Below are positions 1-5,267 of a DNA stretch of 5,267 nucleotides, piece after piece. The notes under the pieces were generated by a model that worked only from the letters and a program-made list of their open reading frames with translations, did not search any database and was not told the DNA's origin. A program made the translations under genes and the position numbers. Numbering within the stretch: position 1 is the first letter of the stretch; each line of letters begins with the position of its first letter. Origin of the DNA: Dehalococcoidia bacterium (lineage in GTDB: Bacteria; Chloroflexota; Dehalococcoidia; SZUA-161); assembly GCA_014859215.1 (NCBI GenBank), contig JACUUS010000157.1, positions 1 to 5,267 of the forward strand, given 5' to 3'.

Positions 1-753
1 GGGCAGCAGGTCATCCAGGTTCTTCTCTGAAGAACCCTCCCTTATCATCAGGTACATACCCCGTCTCAATTTCTCCCTGCCTTCTGCGAAAGAGGTCGAT
101 TCGTGGTCCGAACCTGCTCCCGCCGCGATATAGGCATTCAAGTCTTTCCCGCTTAAAGAGGGGGCGTGTCCGTCAATTGGTCTACCTTTAAAAAGTGCCA
201 GCTTGCGCATGATATCCGGCTGGCGCGAAAGGACTCCGGGGAAATTCATCATCTCGCCAAGCCCGATAATGTCTCTCCACCTTAATGAAGGTCGAAGCTC
301 ATCGGGGCCGAGTGCGGCCCCCGCGGTCTCCAGGTGAGTTGCGGGTACGCAGGAAGGGGCCATGAAGTGAAAGTCCATGGGAAGGGTACGGGCGATCTCC
401 ATGACAAATCTCACGCCTGCGAGCCCGCTCACGTTAGCTATCTCGTGCAGGTCAGTGATGATCGCTGAAATCCCTCTCGGGACGACAGCTCTCGCGTATT
501 CGGACGGATGCAAAAGTGAACTCTCGATGTGAGTGTGTCCGTCAATGAGTCCGGGAACCACGTAAGCGCCGTCCAGGTCAATTACCTGCCTGGCTTTGTC
601 ATAAGATCCCACGCCGGCAATGCGATCGCCGAACACGGCCACGTTTCCATCCTCGATTTCGGCGGTAAGCGTATTGACTGTCTTGGCGTTTGTCAGCAGG
701 AGGTCGGCCCCTCTTTCGCCTCTCGCGACGGCTATCAGTTGTTCAAGTTCCAT
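1..753 (-). CDS. ade: Adenine deaminase, N-terminal part (3' end beyond window)
   Basis: Zinc/iron/manganese-type amidohydrolase that deaminates adenine to hypoxanthine plus ammonia in the cytoplasm. The visible 251 residues are a bit under half of the usual 570-600. Seen in order: an N-terminal beta-sandwich stretch (about 16-66), the metal-binding PGLIDGHTHIESS motif (67-79; His73 and His75), TDLHEIANV (100-108), APSCVPAT (132-139), GLGEMMNFPGV (164-174; Glu167), DGHAP (194-198; His196), SDHE (215-218; His217) and RRGMYLMIREGS (230-241). Together these are diagnostic of adenine deaminase and not of a general dihydroorotase or urease relative. The ATG is two bases after the hpt stop, with TTGAGG seven bases upstream, so it is translated with hpt. 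Its product hypoxanthine is the substrate of Hpt. Oddity: the family's usual DPHE is DLHE here. No stop is seen; the gene leaves the window open. Confidence 0.95.
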   Translation of the reverse strand, partial: MELEQLIAVARGERGADLLLTNAKTVNTLTAEIEDGNVAVFGDRIAGVGSYDKARQVIDLDGAYVVPGLIDGHTHIESSLLHPSEYARAVVPRGISAIITDLHEIANVSGLAGVRFVMEIARTLPMDFHFMAPSCVPATHLETAGAALGPDELRPSLRWRDIIGLGEMMNFPGVLSRQPDIMRKLALFKGRPIDGHAPSLSGKDLNAYIAAGAGSDHESTSFAEGREKLRRGMYLMIREGSSEKNLDDLLP

Positions 754-755
754 GT

Positions 756-1271
756 CTAGTCCTCAAGCGCACAAACATCCGGGAGATTGCGGAATTTCTC
801 GTCGAAATCGATGCCGTAACCGACCACAAACTTGTTGGGGACAGTGAATCCGACATAGGCGATAGGCACTTCAACTGTCCTTCTTGATGGTTTATCCAGC
901 AGGGTGCAAAGACTGAGTGACGAAGGCTGCCGGCTACTCAGGTGATCCAGCAGAAAACGGGCTGTGAGGCCCGTGTCGACAATATCCTCTATGACCAGGA
1001 CATGTCGGTCTTCGATTATTGTCCTGACATCCTGTACTACCTCGATCTTACCAGACGTTTCAGCGCCGGAGCCGTAACTGGAAAGCCGCACGAAGTCGAT
1101 CTCAACAGGCATATCCAGTTTTCGGACGAGGTCCGATGTGAATATGAAACTTCCTTTTAGAGTGCCGAGTATGAGGGGTCGCCTGTCCCGGTAATCTTCA
1201 GCTATCTGTGTGGCCAGTTGGTCGATCCTGGCGTTAATCTGCTCTCTTGTGATGAGGATGCTGAGCTTCAA
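756..1271 (-). CDS. hpt: Hypoxanthine phosphoribosyltransferase
   Basis: Type I phosphoribosyltransferase: hypoxanthine (often also guanine) plus PRPP gives IMP (GMP) plus pyrophosphate, in the cytoplasm. At 171 residues it is close to the usual 175-185. Visible motifs: the LKGS pyrophosphate-binding loop (38-41), the flexible active-site loop SSYGSGAETSG (64-74), the PRPP signature VLVIEDIVDTGLT (91-103) with the acidic pair Glu95/Asp96 and probable catalytic base Asp99, Lys127 for purine O6 recognition, and the C-terminal PNKFVVGYGIDFDEKFRNLP (145-164), whose Phe148 should stack on the base and whose Asp155 is the conserved Asp. Translation starts at TTG: AAGAGG lies six bases upstream, no ATG or GTG gives a full N-terminus, and starting at Met54 would remove the LKGS loop. 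The SD overlaps the stop codon of the upstream flavoprotein gene, so the two are in one operon. Family assignment is secure; guanine versus hypoxanthine preference cannot be read. Confidence 0.97.
   Translation of the reverse strand: MKLSILITREQINARIDQLATQIAEDYRDRRPLILGTLKGSFIFTSDLVRKLDMPVEIDFVRLSSYGSGAETSGKIEVVQDVRTIIEDRHVLVIEDIVDTGLTARFLLDHLSSRQPSSLSLCTLLDKPSRRTVEVPIAYVGFTVPNKFVVGYGIDFDEKFRNLPDVCALED
761..766 (-). promoter_or_regulatory. Ribosome binding site of ade
   Basis: The minus-strand sequence TTGAGG lies inside the last codons of hpt, seven bases before the ade ATG. It supports that ATG as the start and implies translational coupling with hpt. Confidence 0.7.
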
Positions 1272-1277
1272 CAGTCG

Positions 1278-1283
1278 CCTCTT
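1278..1283 (-). promoter_or_regulatory. Ribosome binding site deciding the TTG start of hpt
   Basis: The minus-strand AAGAGG sits six bases before the TTG at 1271-1269. Its first A is the last base of the TAA stop of the preceding gene, which suggests that terminating ribosomes can reinitiate on hpt. Confidence 0.75.
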
Positions 1284-1885
1284 TATATCTCGCCGACTGG
1301 CAGGAGGTAGAGCACACTCTCTTCTTGTCCGTCAAGTCCAAGCACATTATTCATATCCTCATCATAAAAGGCACCGACTGCGCATGTCCCCAGACCCATG
1401 GCGGTGGCCACCAGGTAGACGTTCTGCGCGATGTGGCCGGCCTCAAAATGAATATAGCGTTTCGCCCGCTCCCGGTACCGTCTTTCGGTCCGCTTGTAGA
1501 CCGCCGACAGAACGAGTACAACGTTGGCTTCGAGAAGCATCCTTTCGCCGAGCGCGGCGTTGGACATTTCACGCTGAACATGGCCTTCACGCACAAGGTC
1601 CAGCTCATGGGACGGCACCAGGTAGTGATAGATGCCCGCTCTCACGGACTCGACATTGTTGACTACAGCGTAAGTCTCGATGGGATAGGTTGCGCCGGCG
1701 GAGGGTGCGGCCCGGGAGCCGGTCCGCCTGTCGGTTACGCCTGCTGAGTACTGCAGGAGTCGTGACAATTCGTCCAGTGACATGAGGTCTCCCGAATACT
1801 CACGCCTTGATCTGCGCCTGGTGATGGCCTCTTCCAGCGTTGGGCCGCCGCATACCGGAAATCTGACGAGCTGGATCGTATTCAT
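1283..1885 (-). CDS. SagB/ThcOx-type nitroreductase-family flavoprotein
   Basis: FMN-dependent oxidoreductase of the nitroreductase fold, best matched to the SagB-type dehydrogenase subfamily. Its 200 residues are normal for a single stand-alone domain. Seen: RRRSRREYSG (23-32), providing phosphate-binding arginines for FMN; LSRLLQYSAGVT (40-51); PSAGATYPIETYAVV (61-75), the subfamily hallmark; GIYHYLVPSHELDLV (84-98); RAKRYIHFEAGHIAQNVYLVATAMGLG (140-166); VGAFYDEDM (170-178); and LYLLPVG (192-198). No signal peptide or membrane segment, so cytoplasmic. It is the first gene of an operon with hpt and ade, 11 nt before hpt. Family members oxidise azolines in RiPP biosynthesis, but no YcaO cyclodehydratase or precursor peptide is in this window, so that role is not supported; the substrate is unknown. 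The ATG is the only usable start before the domain, and no Shine-Dalgarno precedes it. Confidence 0.9.
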   Translation of the reverse strand: MNTIQLVRFPVCGGPTLEEAITRRRSRREYSGDLMSLDELSRLLQYSAGVTDRRTGSRAAPSAGATYPIETYAVVNNVESVRAGIYHYLVPSHELDLVREGHVQREMSNAALGERMLLEANVVLVLSAVYKRTERRYRERAKRYIHFEAGHIAQNVYLVATAMGLGTCAVGAFYDEDMNNVLGLDGQEESVLYLLPVGEI

Positions 1886-1894
1886 CAGGAATCG

Positions 1895-1923
1895 ATTATA
1901 AACCGGGCTGAAGGGTGTGGCAA
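1895..1923 (-). promoter_or_regulatory. Sigma70-type promoter of the flavoprotein-hpt-ade operon
   Basis: On the minus strand a -35 of TTGCCA (1923-1918; five of six consensus bases) is separated by exactly 17 bp from a perfect -10 TATAAT (1900-1895). Transcription should start about 6-8 nt downstream, at roughly 1889-1887, only a few bases before the ATG at 1885. This predicts a leaderless or nearly leaderless mRNA. No purine-riboswitch-like leader can fit in so short a 5' region. Confidence 0.75.
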
Positions 1924-2011
1924 GAAAAGTTAGAATCCAGATGAAATGGCTGGAAGGGGAATAGGCACGTACGTACTAAGACTAGCGCCCGGTATCCCTG
2001 GCCGGAGCATA

Positions 2012-2038
2012 AATAGTCCTATCTGACTATTCTTTTTT
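2012..2038 (+). terminator. Hairpin plus T-run, terminator-like, no known upstream gene
   Basis: A perfect 7-bp inverted repeat AATAGTC/GACTATT (2012-2018 and 2025-2031) encloses a 6-nt loop; after one C come six T residues (2033-2038). The layout is that of a rightward intrinsic terminator, but the stem is AT-rich and hence weak, and no gene ends upstream on this strand. It could end a short unannotated transcript, insulate the TPR promoter from read-through, or be a protein-binding palindrome. Confidence 0.45.
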
Positions 2039-2079
2039 GAAACCAGTCGTGATAGGATATCAAACCCAAGGACGGGAAT

Positions 2080-2127
2080 AAAACATGTGAAAATGGGCCG
2101 GTAAGCTCTTGAAAATGCGTGAAAAAA
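2080..2127. repeat. Helically phased A-tracts / TGAAAATG repeats
   Basis: Runs of four to six A residues lie at 2080-2083, 2090-2093, 2112-2115 and 2122-2127; their centres are about 10, 22 and 11 bp apart, close to one, two and one helical turns. Three of them sit in the repeated word TGAAAATG (2088-2095, 2110-2117) or its expanded form TGAAAAAATG (2120-2129). The array covers the -35 region and spacer of the TPR gene promoter, which suggests intrinsically curved DNA or a binding-site array. Confidence 0.45.
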
Positions 2128-2136
2128 TGTTACAAT
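2109..2136 (+). promoter_or_regulatory. Sigma70-type promoter of the TPR gene
   Basis: A -35 of TTGAAA (2109-2114) and a -10 of TACAAT (2131-2136), each five of six consensus bases, are separated by 16 bp. The start point would be near 2143, giving a leader of about 34 nt before the ATG at 2177. Confidence 0.65.
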
Positions 2137-2176
2137 CCCGAAGGCTAAAAACCAACATCTTGACCTTGAGGTAGAA

Positions 2177-3010
2177 ATGGTATTCCATCAGATCAGTGAG
2201 AAGACCAGGCTGAAGAGAAATCGCACGAATGAAGCTATAGCGCTGGCTATGCAAAGCAGATGGGAGGAAGCTGTCGCCGTAAACCGGAACATAATCGAGA
2301 TGTTCCCGGACGACGCCGATGCGTATAACAGGCTGGGCAAGGCCTTCACGCAGTTAGGTCTTTACGCTCAGGCTAGAGATGCATACAGGCGCGCCCTTGA
2401 AATAGAGCCCAATAATGGCATCGCACGTAAGAACCTTGAGCGCCTGGCGCACCTGGGTCACGTCGAGGCCGAGCCCAAGAGCGTGAAGCCCGTAAGCTCC
2501 CACCTCTTCATAGAGGAGACCGGGAAAGCCACGGTTGCTGACCTTGGTCAGGTAGCGCCCAGTTCAGTGCTTGCGAGGATTGCGGCCGGCGACCCAGTGG
2601 TCCTGAGACCGAAAGGACAGAGTCTGAGCGTGGAGAGCGTGGAAGGTGAGCATATAGGTGAAGTGGAACCGAGGCTGGCTCTGCGGCTAATCAGGCTTAT
2701 GGAGGGCGGGAACCGGTATGCGGGGGCTATCGCAAGCATCGGTCCTGACAGGGGCAAGGTGATGATAAAGGAAGTCTTCCAGCATCCGAGTCAGGCCGGT
2801 CGACCTTCCTTCCCGGCACGGGCTGCGGATGACTTCAGGTCTTATGTGAAAGACAGCCTGCTTAAGTACGAGCGAGAGGAAGACGAAGAGACCTACGAAG
2901 AAGAGTATCCCGGCGAGTGGGGAAAAGAGGAGACTGTGCATGAAGATGTGAGTTCGCTGGAGGAAGTAGCCCTCACTGAAGAGAATGAAGAAGAAGAGCT
3001 CGAGGAGTGA
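2177..3010 (+). CDS. TPR protein with HIRAN-like middle region and acidic tail
   Basis: No named family recognised; 277 residues, no signal peptide or membrane segment, so probably cytoplasmic. A basic N-terminus (K9-R16) leads into two tetratricopeptide repeats: a degenerate one at about 15-48 and a canonical one at 49-82 (Tyr50, Leu53, Gly54, Ala56, Gly61, Tyr63, Ala66, Ala69, Ala73, Pro78). Such repeats usually bind other proteins. After a linker, residues about 110-205 look like a small beta-rich domain ending VFQHPS; GEHIGEVEPRLALRLIRLM (157-175) faintly recalls the HIRAN DNA-binding domain. Residues 232-277 are extremely acidic, with 24 Asp/Glu in 46. GAGGT lies four bases before the ATG, a short spacing. 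It has its own promoter, ends before a strong terminator, and precedes gyrA on the same strand. A link to gyrase or DNA is speculation from position and composition. Confidence 0.85.
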   Translation: MVFHQISEKTRLKRNRTNEAIALAMQSRWEEAVAVNRNIIEMFPDDADAYNRLGKAFTQLGLYAQARDAYRRALEIEPNNGIARKNLERLAHLGHVEAEPKSVKPVSSHLFIEETGKATVADLGQVAPSSVLARIAAGDPVVLRPKGQSLSVESVEGEHIGEVEPRLALRLIRLMEGGNRYAGAIASIGPDRGKVMIKEVFQHPSQAGRPSFPARAADDFRSYVKDSLLKYEREEDEETYEEEYPGEWGKEETVHEDVSSLEEVALTEENEEEELEE

Positions 3011-3033
3011 GCGGAGGAACCGGGCAAAGCTTC

Positions 3034-3066
3034 AGGCCGGGAGCCAGGCCCCCGGCCTTTTACTTT
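3034..3066 (+). terminator. Rho-independent terminator after the TPR gene
   Basis: A perfect 8-bp GC-rich stem, AGGCCGGG at 3034-3041 paired with CCCGGCCT at 3051-3058, encloses a 9-nt loop and is followed by a T-rich tail (TTTTACTTT including the last stem base). It lies 23 bases after the TPR stop codon and should largely separate that transcript from gyrA. Confidence 0.85.
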
Positions 3067-3082
3067 ACCTCGTGCGCCGGGC

Positions 3083-3112
3083 GTGATACACTTAAATATA
3101 AATTCTATGTAC
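3083..3112 (+). promoter_or_regulatory. AT-rich promoter region of gyrA (approximate)
   Basis: An AT-rich island between the terminator and gyrA contains TATAAA (3097-3102) and TATGTA (3106-3111) as possible -10 boxes. The latter has a poor -35 candidate, GTGATA (3083-3088), at 17 bp. The exact elements cannot be fixed, but a gyrA promoter is expected here because a terminator lies just upstream. The resulting leader would be about 55-70 nt and contains a small ACAG/CTGT hairpin (3128-3139). Confidence 0.4.
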
Positions 3113-3165
3113 TTTGCCTCGTTCCAGACAGTAGGCTGTAAGTTGACTTCGACCGGAACCCTTGT

Positions 3166-3170
3166 GGAGG
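3166..3170 (+). promoter_or_regulatory. Ribosome binding site of gyrA
   Basis: GGAGG lies seven bases before the ATG at 3178, an ideal spacing, and fixes the gyrA start. Confidence 0.8.
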
Positions 3171-3177
3171 ATTGAGG

Positions 3178-5267
3178 ATGGACATCGGCACCGTCAAGCC
3201 TGTCAAAATCGAAGACGAGATGAGGAGCTCGTACCTGGACTACGCCATGAGCGTGATTATCTCCCGCGCTCTGCCGGATGCCAGGGACGGGTTGAAGCCG
3301 GTCCAGCGACGCATACTATTCGCATTGAACGACATGGGCTTGCGTTCCGATACGCCCTACAAGAAAAGCGCGCGTATAGTTGGAGAAGTGCTGGGGAAGT
3401 ACCATCCTCACGGCGATACCGCTGTTTACGATGCAATGGTCCGTATGGCCCAGGATTTCTCCATGAGGTACATGCTGATCGACGGCCAGGGCAACTTTGG
3501 CAGCGTCGACAATGATCCTCCCGCAGCCATGCGTTACACGGAAGCCCGGCTTTCCCGCATAGCCTCGGAGATCCTGGCGGATATCGAGAAAGACACCGTG
3601 AATTTAACCCCCAATTTTGACAGCAGCCTTAAGGAGCCCGTAGTACTGCCCGCCAGGCTGCCAAACCTGCTTCTCAACGGAGCTTCCGGTATCGCCGTCG
3701 GTATGGCGACTAATATTCCTCCTCACAACCTCGTGGAGCTGTGCGATGGTATCAACCTGCTCGTCGATAATCCCGAAGCCACCATTGAAGACCTGATGCG
3801 GGTTATCCCTGGCCCTGATTTCCCGACGGGCGGTGTCCTTGAGGGAATCGAGGGAGTAAGGGACGCTTACACTACCGGTCGGGGTCGTGTGATCGTCAAG
3901 GCGCGCACACATATCGAAGAGGCCTCACGGAGCGGGAGATACCGGATCGTGGTCTCGGAACTGCCTTACCAGGTTAACAAGGCGCAGCTTGTCGAGAAGA
4001 TCGCTGACCTCGTAAAGATCAAGAGAATCGACGGCATCTCCGAAGTGCGGGACGAGTCGGACCGGGAGGGAATGCGCATCGTAATCGAGTTGAAACGAGA
4101 AGGCCAGGCACAGCAGGTCCTCAACAACCTGCTTAAGTACACGTCCATGCAGTCCGCCTTCTTCGTTAACATGCTTGCCCTGGTAGAGGGGCAGCCCAAG
4201 ATGGTTACCCTCAAAGGCGCGCTAAGTCATTATATCGATTTCCGCCGGGAGGTGATCACCCGCAGGTCCAGATTCGATCTGGGCAAAGCAAAGGAGCGCG
4301 CGCATATACTGGAGGGCTTCAAGATAGCCCTGGATCATCTTGATCAGATCATCAGTACCATCAGGAACTCGCCGACTGTGGAAGCGGCCCGCACCAACCT
4401 TATGTCTGGGTTCAGTCTTTCCGAGGTGCAGGCACAGGCGATCCTGGAGATGCAACTGCGCCGCCTGGCAGCCCTCGAACGGAAAAAGATCGCAGATGAG
4501 TACGCGGAGGTTCTCAAGACAATTGCCTACCTCGAGGACCTCCTTGCGAACCCGAAGAAGATGGATTTCTTGATCAAAGAAGAAGTGGGGCAGCTTAAAT
4601 CCAAATATGGCGACCCACGCCGAACGGAAATCAGCAGCGAGGAGACAGCGGATTACACTGACGAGGACCTGATTCCGAATCAGTCCATGGTGGTAACCCT
4701 CAGTAAGAGAGGGTATATCAAGCGAGTAGCCACCGACACTTACCGGCAGCAGCACAGGGGCGGAAGGGGCATCGTAGGTATGTCCACCAGGGAAACCGAT
4801 GCCGTTCAGCAACTCCTTGTCGCGAATACGCACCACAATCTCCTGTTCTTCACGGATCGCGGGCGAGTCTTCAGACTCAGATGCTATGACATCCCCAGGG
4901 AGAGCTCGCGGCAGGCCAGGGGGATACCAATAGTAAACCTGATCTCTATTGATGTGAAGGAGAGGGTGACCGAAGTCCTCGCCGTTCCGGAATTTGAAGC
5001 GGACAGATTCCTGGTTGTAGCCACTCGAATGGGTGAGGTCAAGAAGACAAGGCTGAAGGAGTTTGCCGCGGTGCGCTCCAGCGGTCTTATCGCCATGGAC
5101 CTTGAGAGTGGAGATGAACTGGTGGGTGCGAGGGTGACGCTGCCGGATGACCAGGTCCTTCTAACGAGCGAACGAGGCCAGTCCATCAAGTTCGCCGTGC
5201 CGAATTTGCGGGCTGCGTCCCGCACCAGCGGCGGCGTACGGGGTATGAGGCTGGCTGCGAATGACAG
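3178..5267 (+). CDS. gyrA: DNA gyrase subunit A (3' end beyond window)
   Basis: Breakage-reunion subunit of type IIA topoisomerase; with GyrB it introduces negative supercoils using ATP. The first 696 residues of an expected 800-850 are present. Seen: an N-terminal arm and winged-helix core (SSYLDYAMSVIISRALPDARDGLKPVQRRIL begins at residue 17), the quinolone-determining region YHPHGDTAVYD (75-85; Thr81 and Asp85 match E. coli Ser83 and Asp87), AAMRYTEARLS with catalytic Tyr120 preceded by Arg119, and NGASGIAVGMATNIPPHN in the tower. The CTD starts near 500 and shows repeated blade strands at about 504-517, 555-567, 611-624 and 660-672. A GyrA box, QHRGGRG (525-531), marks it as gyrase and not topoisomerase IV; its second residue is His where Arg is usual. 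It is preceded by a terminator and its own AT-rich region, so likely transcribed alone. Supercoiling-sensitive control is common in the family but not demonstrable here. Confidence 0.98.
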   Translation, partial: MDIGTVKPVKIEDEMRSSYLDYAMSVIISRALPDARDGLKPVQRRILFALNDMGLRSDTPYKKSARIVGEVLGKYHPHGDTAVYDAMVRMAQDFSMRYMLIDGQGNFGSVDNDPPAAMRYTEARLSRIASEILADIEKDTVNLTPNFDSSLKEPVVLPARLPNLLLNGASGIAVGMATNIPPHNLVELCDGINLLVDNPEATIEDLMRVIPGPDFPTGGVLEGIEGVRDAYTTGRGRVIVKARTHIEEASRSGRYRIVVSELPYQVNKAQLVEKIADLVKIKRIDGISEVRDESDREGMRIVIELKREGQAQQVLNNLLKYTSMQSAFFVNMLALVEGQPKMVTLKGALSHYIDFRREVITRRSRFDLGKAKERAHILEGFKIALDHLDQIISTIRNSPTVEAARTNLMSGFSLSEVQAQAILEMQLRRLAALERKKIADEYAEVLKTIAYLEDLLANPKKMDFLIKEEVGQLKSKYGDPRRTEISSEETADYTDEDLIPNQSMVVTLSKRGYIKRVATDTYRQQHRGGRGIVGMSTRETDAVQQLLVANTHHNLLFFTDRGRVFRLRCYDIPRESSRQARGIPIVNLISIDVKERVTEVLAVPEFEADRFLVVATRMGEVKKTRLKEFAAVRSSGLIAMDLESGDELVGARVTLPDDQVLLTSERGQSIKFAVPNLRAASRTSGGVRGMRLAAND

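Larger units (their letters stand above)
1886..2176. other. Divergent intergenic region
   Basis: The 291 bp between the leftward salvage operon and the rightward TPR gene carry no convincing coding sequence. From left to right they contain the operon promoter, a self-complementary ACGTACGT (1967-1974), an imperfect GC hairpin (about 1987-2008), an AT-rich hairpin with a T-run (2012-2038), regularly spaced A-tracts (2080-2127) and the promoter of the TPR gene. No tRNA or known riboswitch was recognised. Confidence 0.7.

Noticed and set aside
529..887. Plus-strand open frames opposite ade and hpt
   Set aside because: They are shadows of the conserved minus-strand adenine deaminase and Hpt frames.
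1210..1747. Plus-strand open frames of 140-150 codons
   Set aside because: They are antisense to the flavoprotein and hpt, which have clear family motifs; the translations are Arg/Pro-rich or low in recognisable structure, and no promoter or SD supports them.
1283..1885. RiPP (azole peptide) biosynthesis cluster around the SagB-like gene
   Set aside because: No YcaO-type cyclodehydratase, precursor peptide or export gene is in the window; neighbours are purine salvage genes.
1886..1894. Purine riboswitch upstream of the salvage operon
   Set aside because: Expected from the pathway, but the space between the promoter and the ATG is only 9 nt, too short for any aptamer.
2060..2254. 64-codon minus-strand frame across the TPR gene start
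   Set aside because: It overlaps the TPR promoter and start on the opposite strand and has no SD or recognisable domain.
3121..3159. GTTCC/GGAAC inverted repeat in the gyrA leader
   Set aside because: Only five base pairs with a 29-base interior, easily due to chance; not enough to call a regulatory structure.
4222..4836. 204-codon open frame on the minus strand
   Set aside because: It lies entirely antisense to strongly conserved gyrA and its translation shows no recognisable domain; it is a by-product of gyrA codon use. The same applies to the minus-strand frames at 3604-3912, 3966-4214 and 4884-5225.

Overview
This is a bacterial chromosomal window with housekeeping genes on both sides of a divergent intergenic region. 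Moderate GC with AT-rich promoter islands, sigma70-type promoter elements, Shine-Dalgarno sites and a GyrA core with the NDPPAAMRYTEARL signature are all visible. My best guess at lineage is a Chloroflexota (Dehalococcoidia-like) bacterium, but this rests on the feel of the protein sequences and not on a search.

Left part (1-1885, all minus strand). Three tightly packed genes read leftward: a stand-alone SagB/ThcOx-type nitroreductase-fold flavoprotein, hypoxanthine phosphoribosyltransferase (hpt, TTG start) and adenine deaminase (ade), which runs off the left edge. Gaps are 11 and 2 nt, so this is almost certainly one operon. Ade converts adenine to hypoxanthine and Hpt converts hypoxanthine to IMP, giving a two-step adenine salvage route. 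The flavoprotein's role there is unknown. A near-consensus promoter (TTGCCA-N17-TATAAT) lies so close to the first ATG that the operon's mRNA is predicted to be leaderless or nearly so.

Middle (1886-2176). The divergent intergenic region holds the leftward promoter, a rightward-facing hairpin followed by six T residues, helically phased A-tracts, and a rightward promoter (TTGAAA-N16-TACAAT).

Right part (2177-5267, plus strand). A 277-residue protein has two N-terminal TPRs, a compact middle domain that faintly resembles HIRAN, and a very acidic tail. A strong intrinsic terminator follows. Then comes gyrA (DNA gyrase subunit A), truncated by the right edge after about 696 residues, with active-site Tyr120, the GyrA box and four visible C-terminal blade repeats. 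The terminator suggests gyrA is transcribed separately.

No tRNA, rRNA, CRISPR array, insertion sequence or phage feature was seen. The most interesting items are the TPR/acidic-tail protein next to gyrA, the flavoprotein fused into a purine-salvage operon, and the small structured elements in the divergent region.
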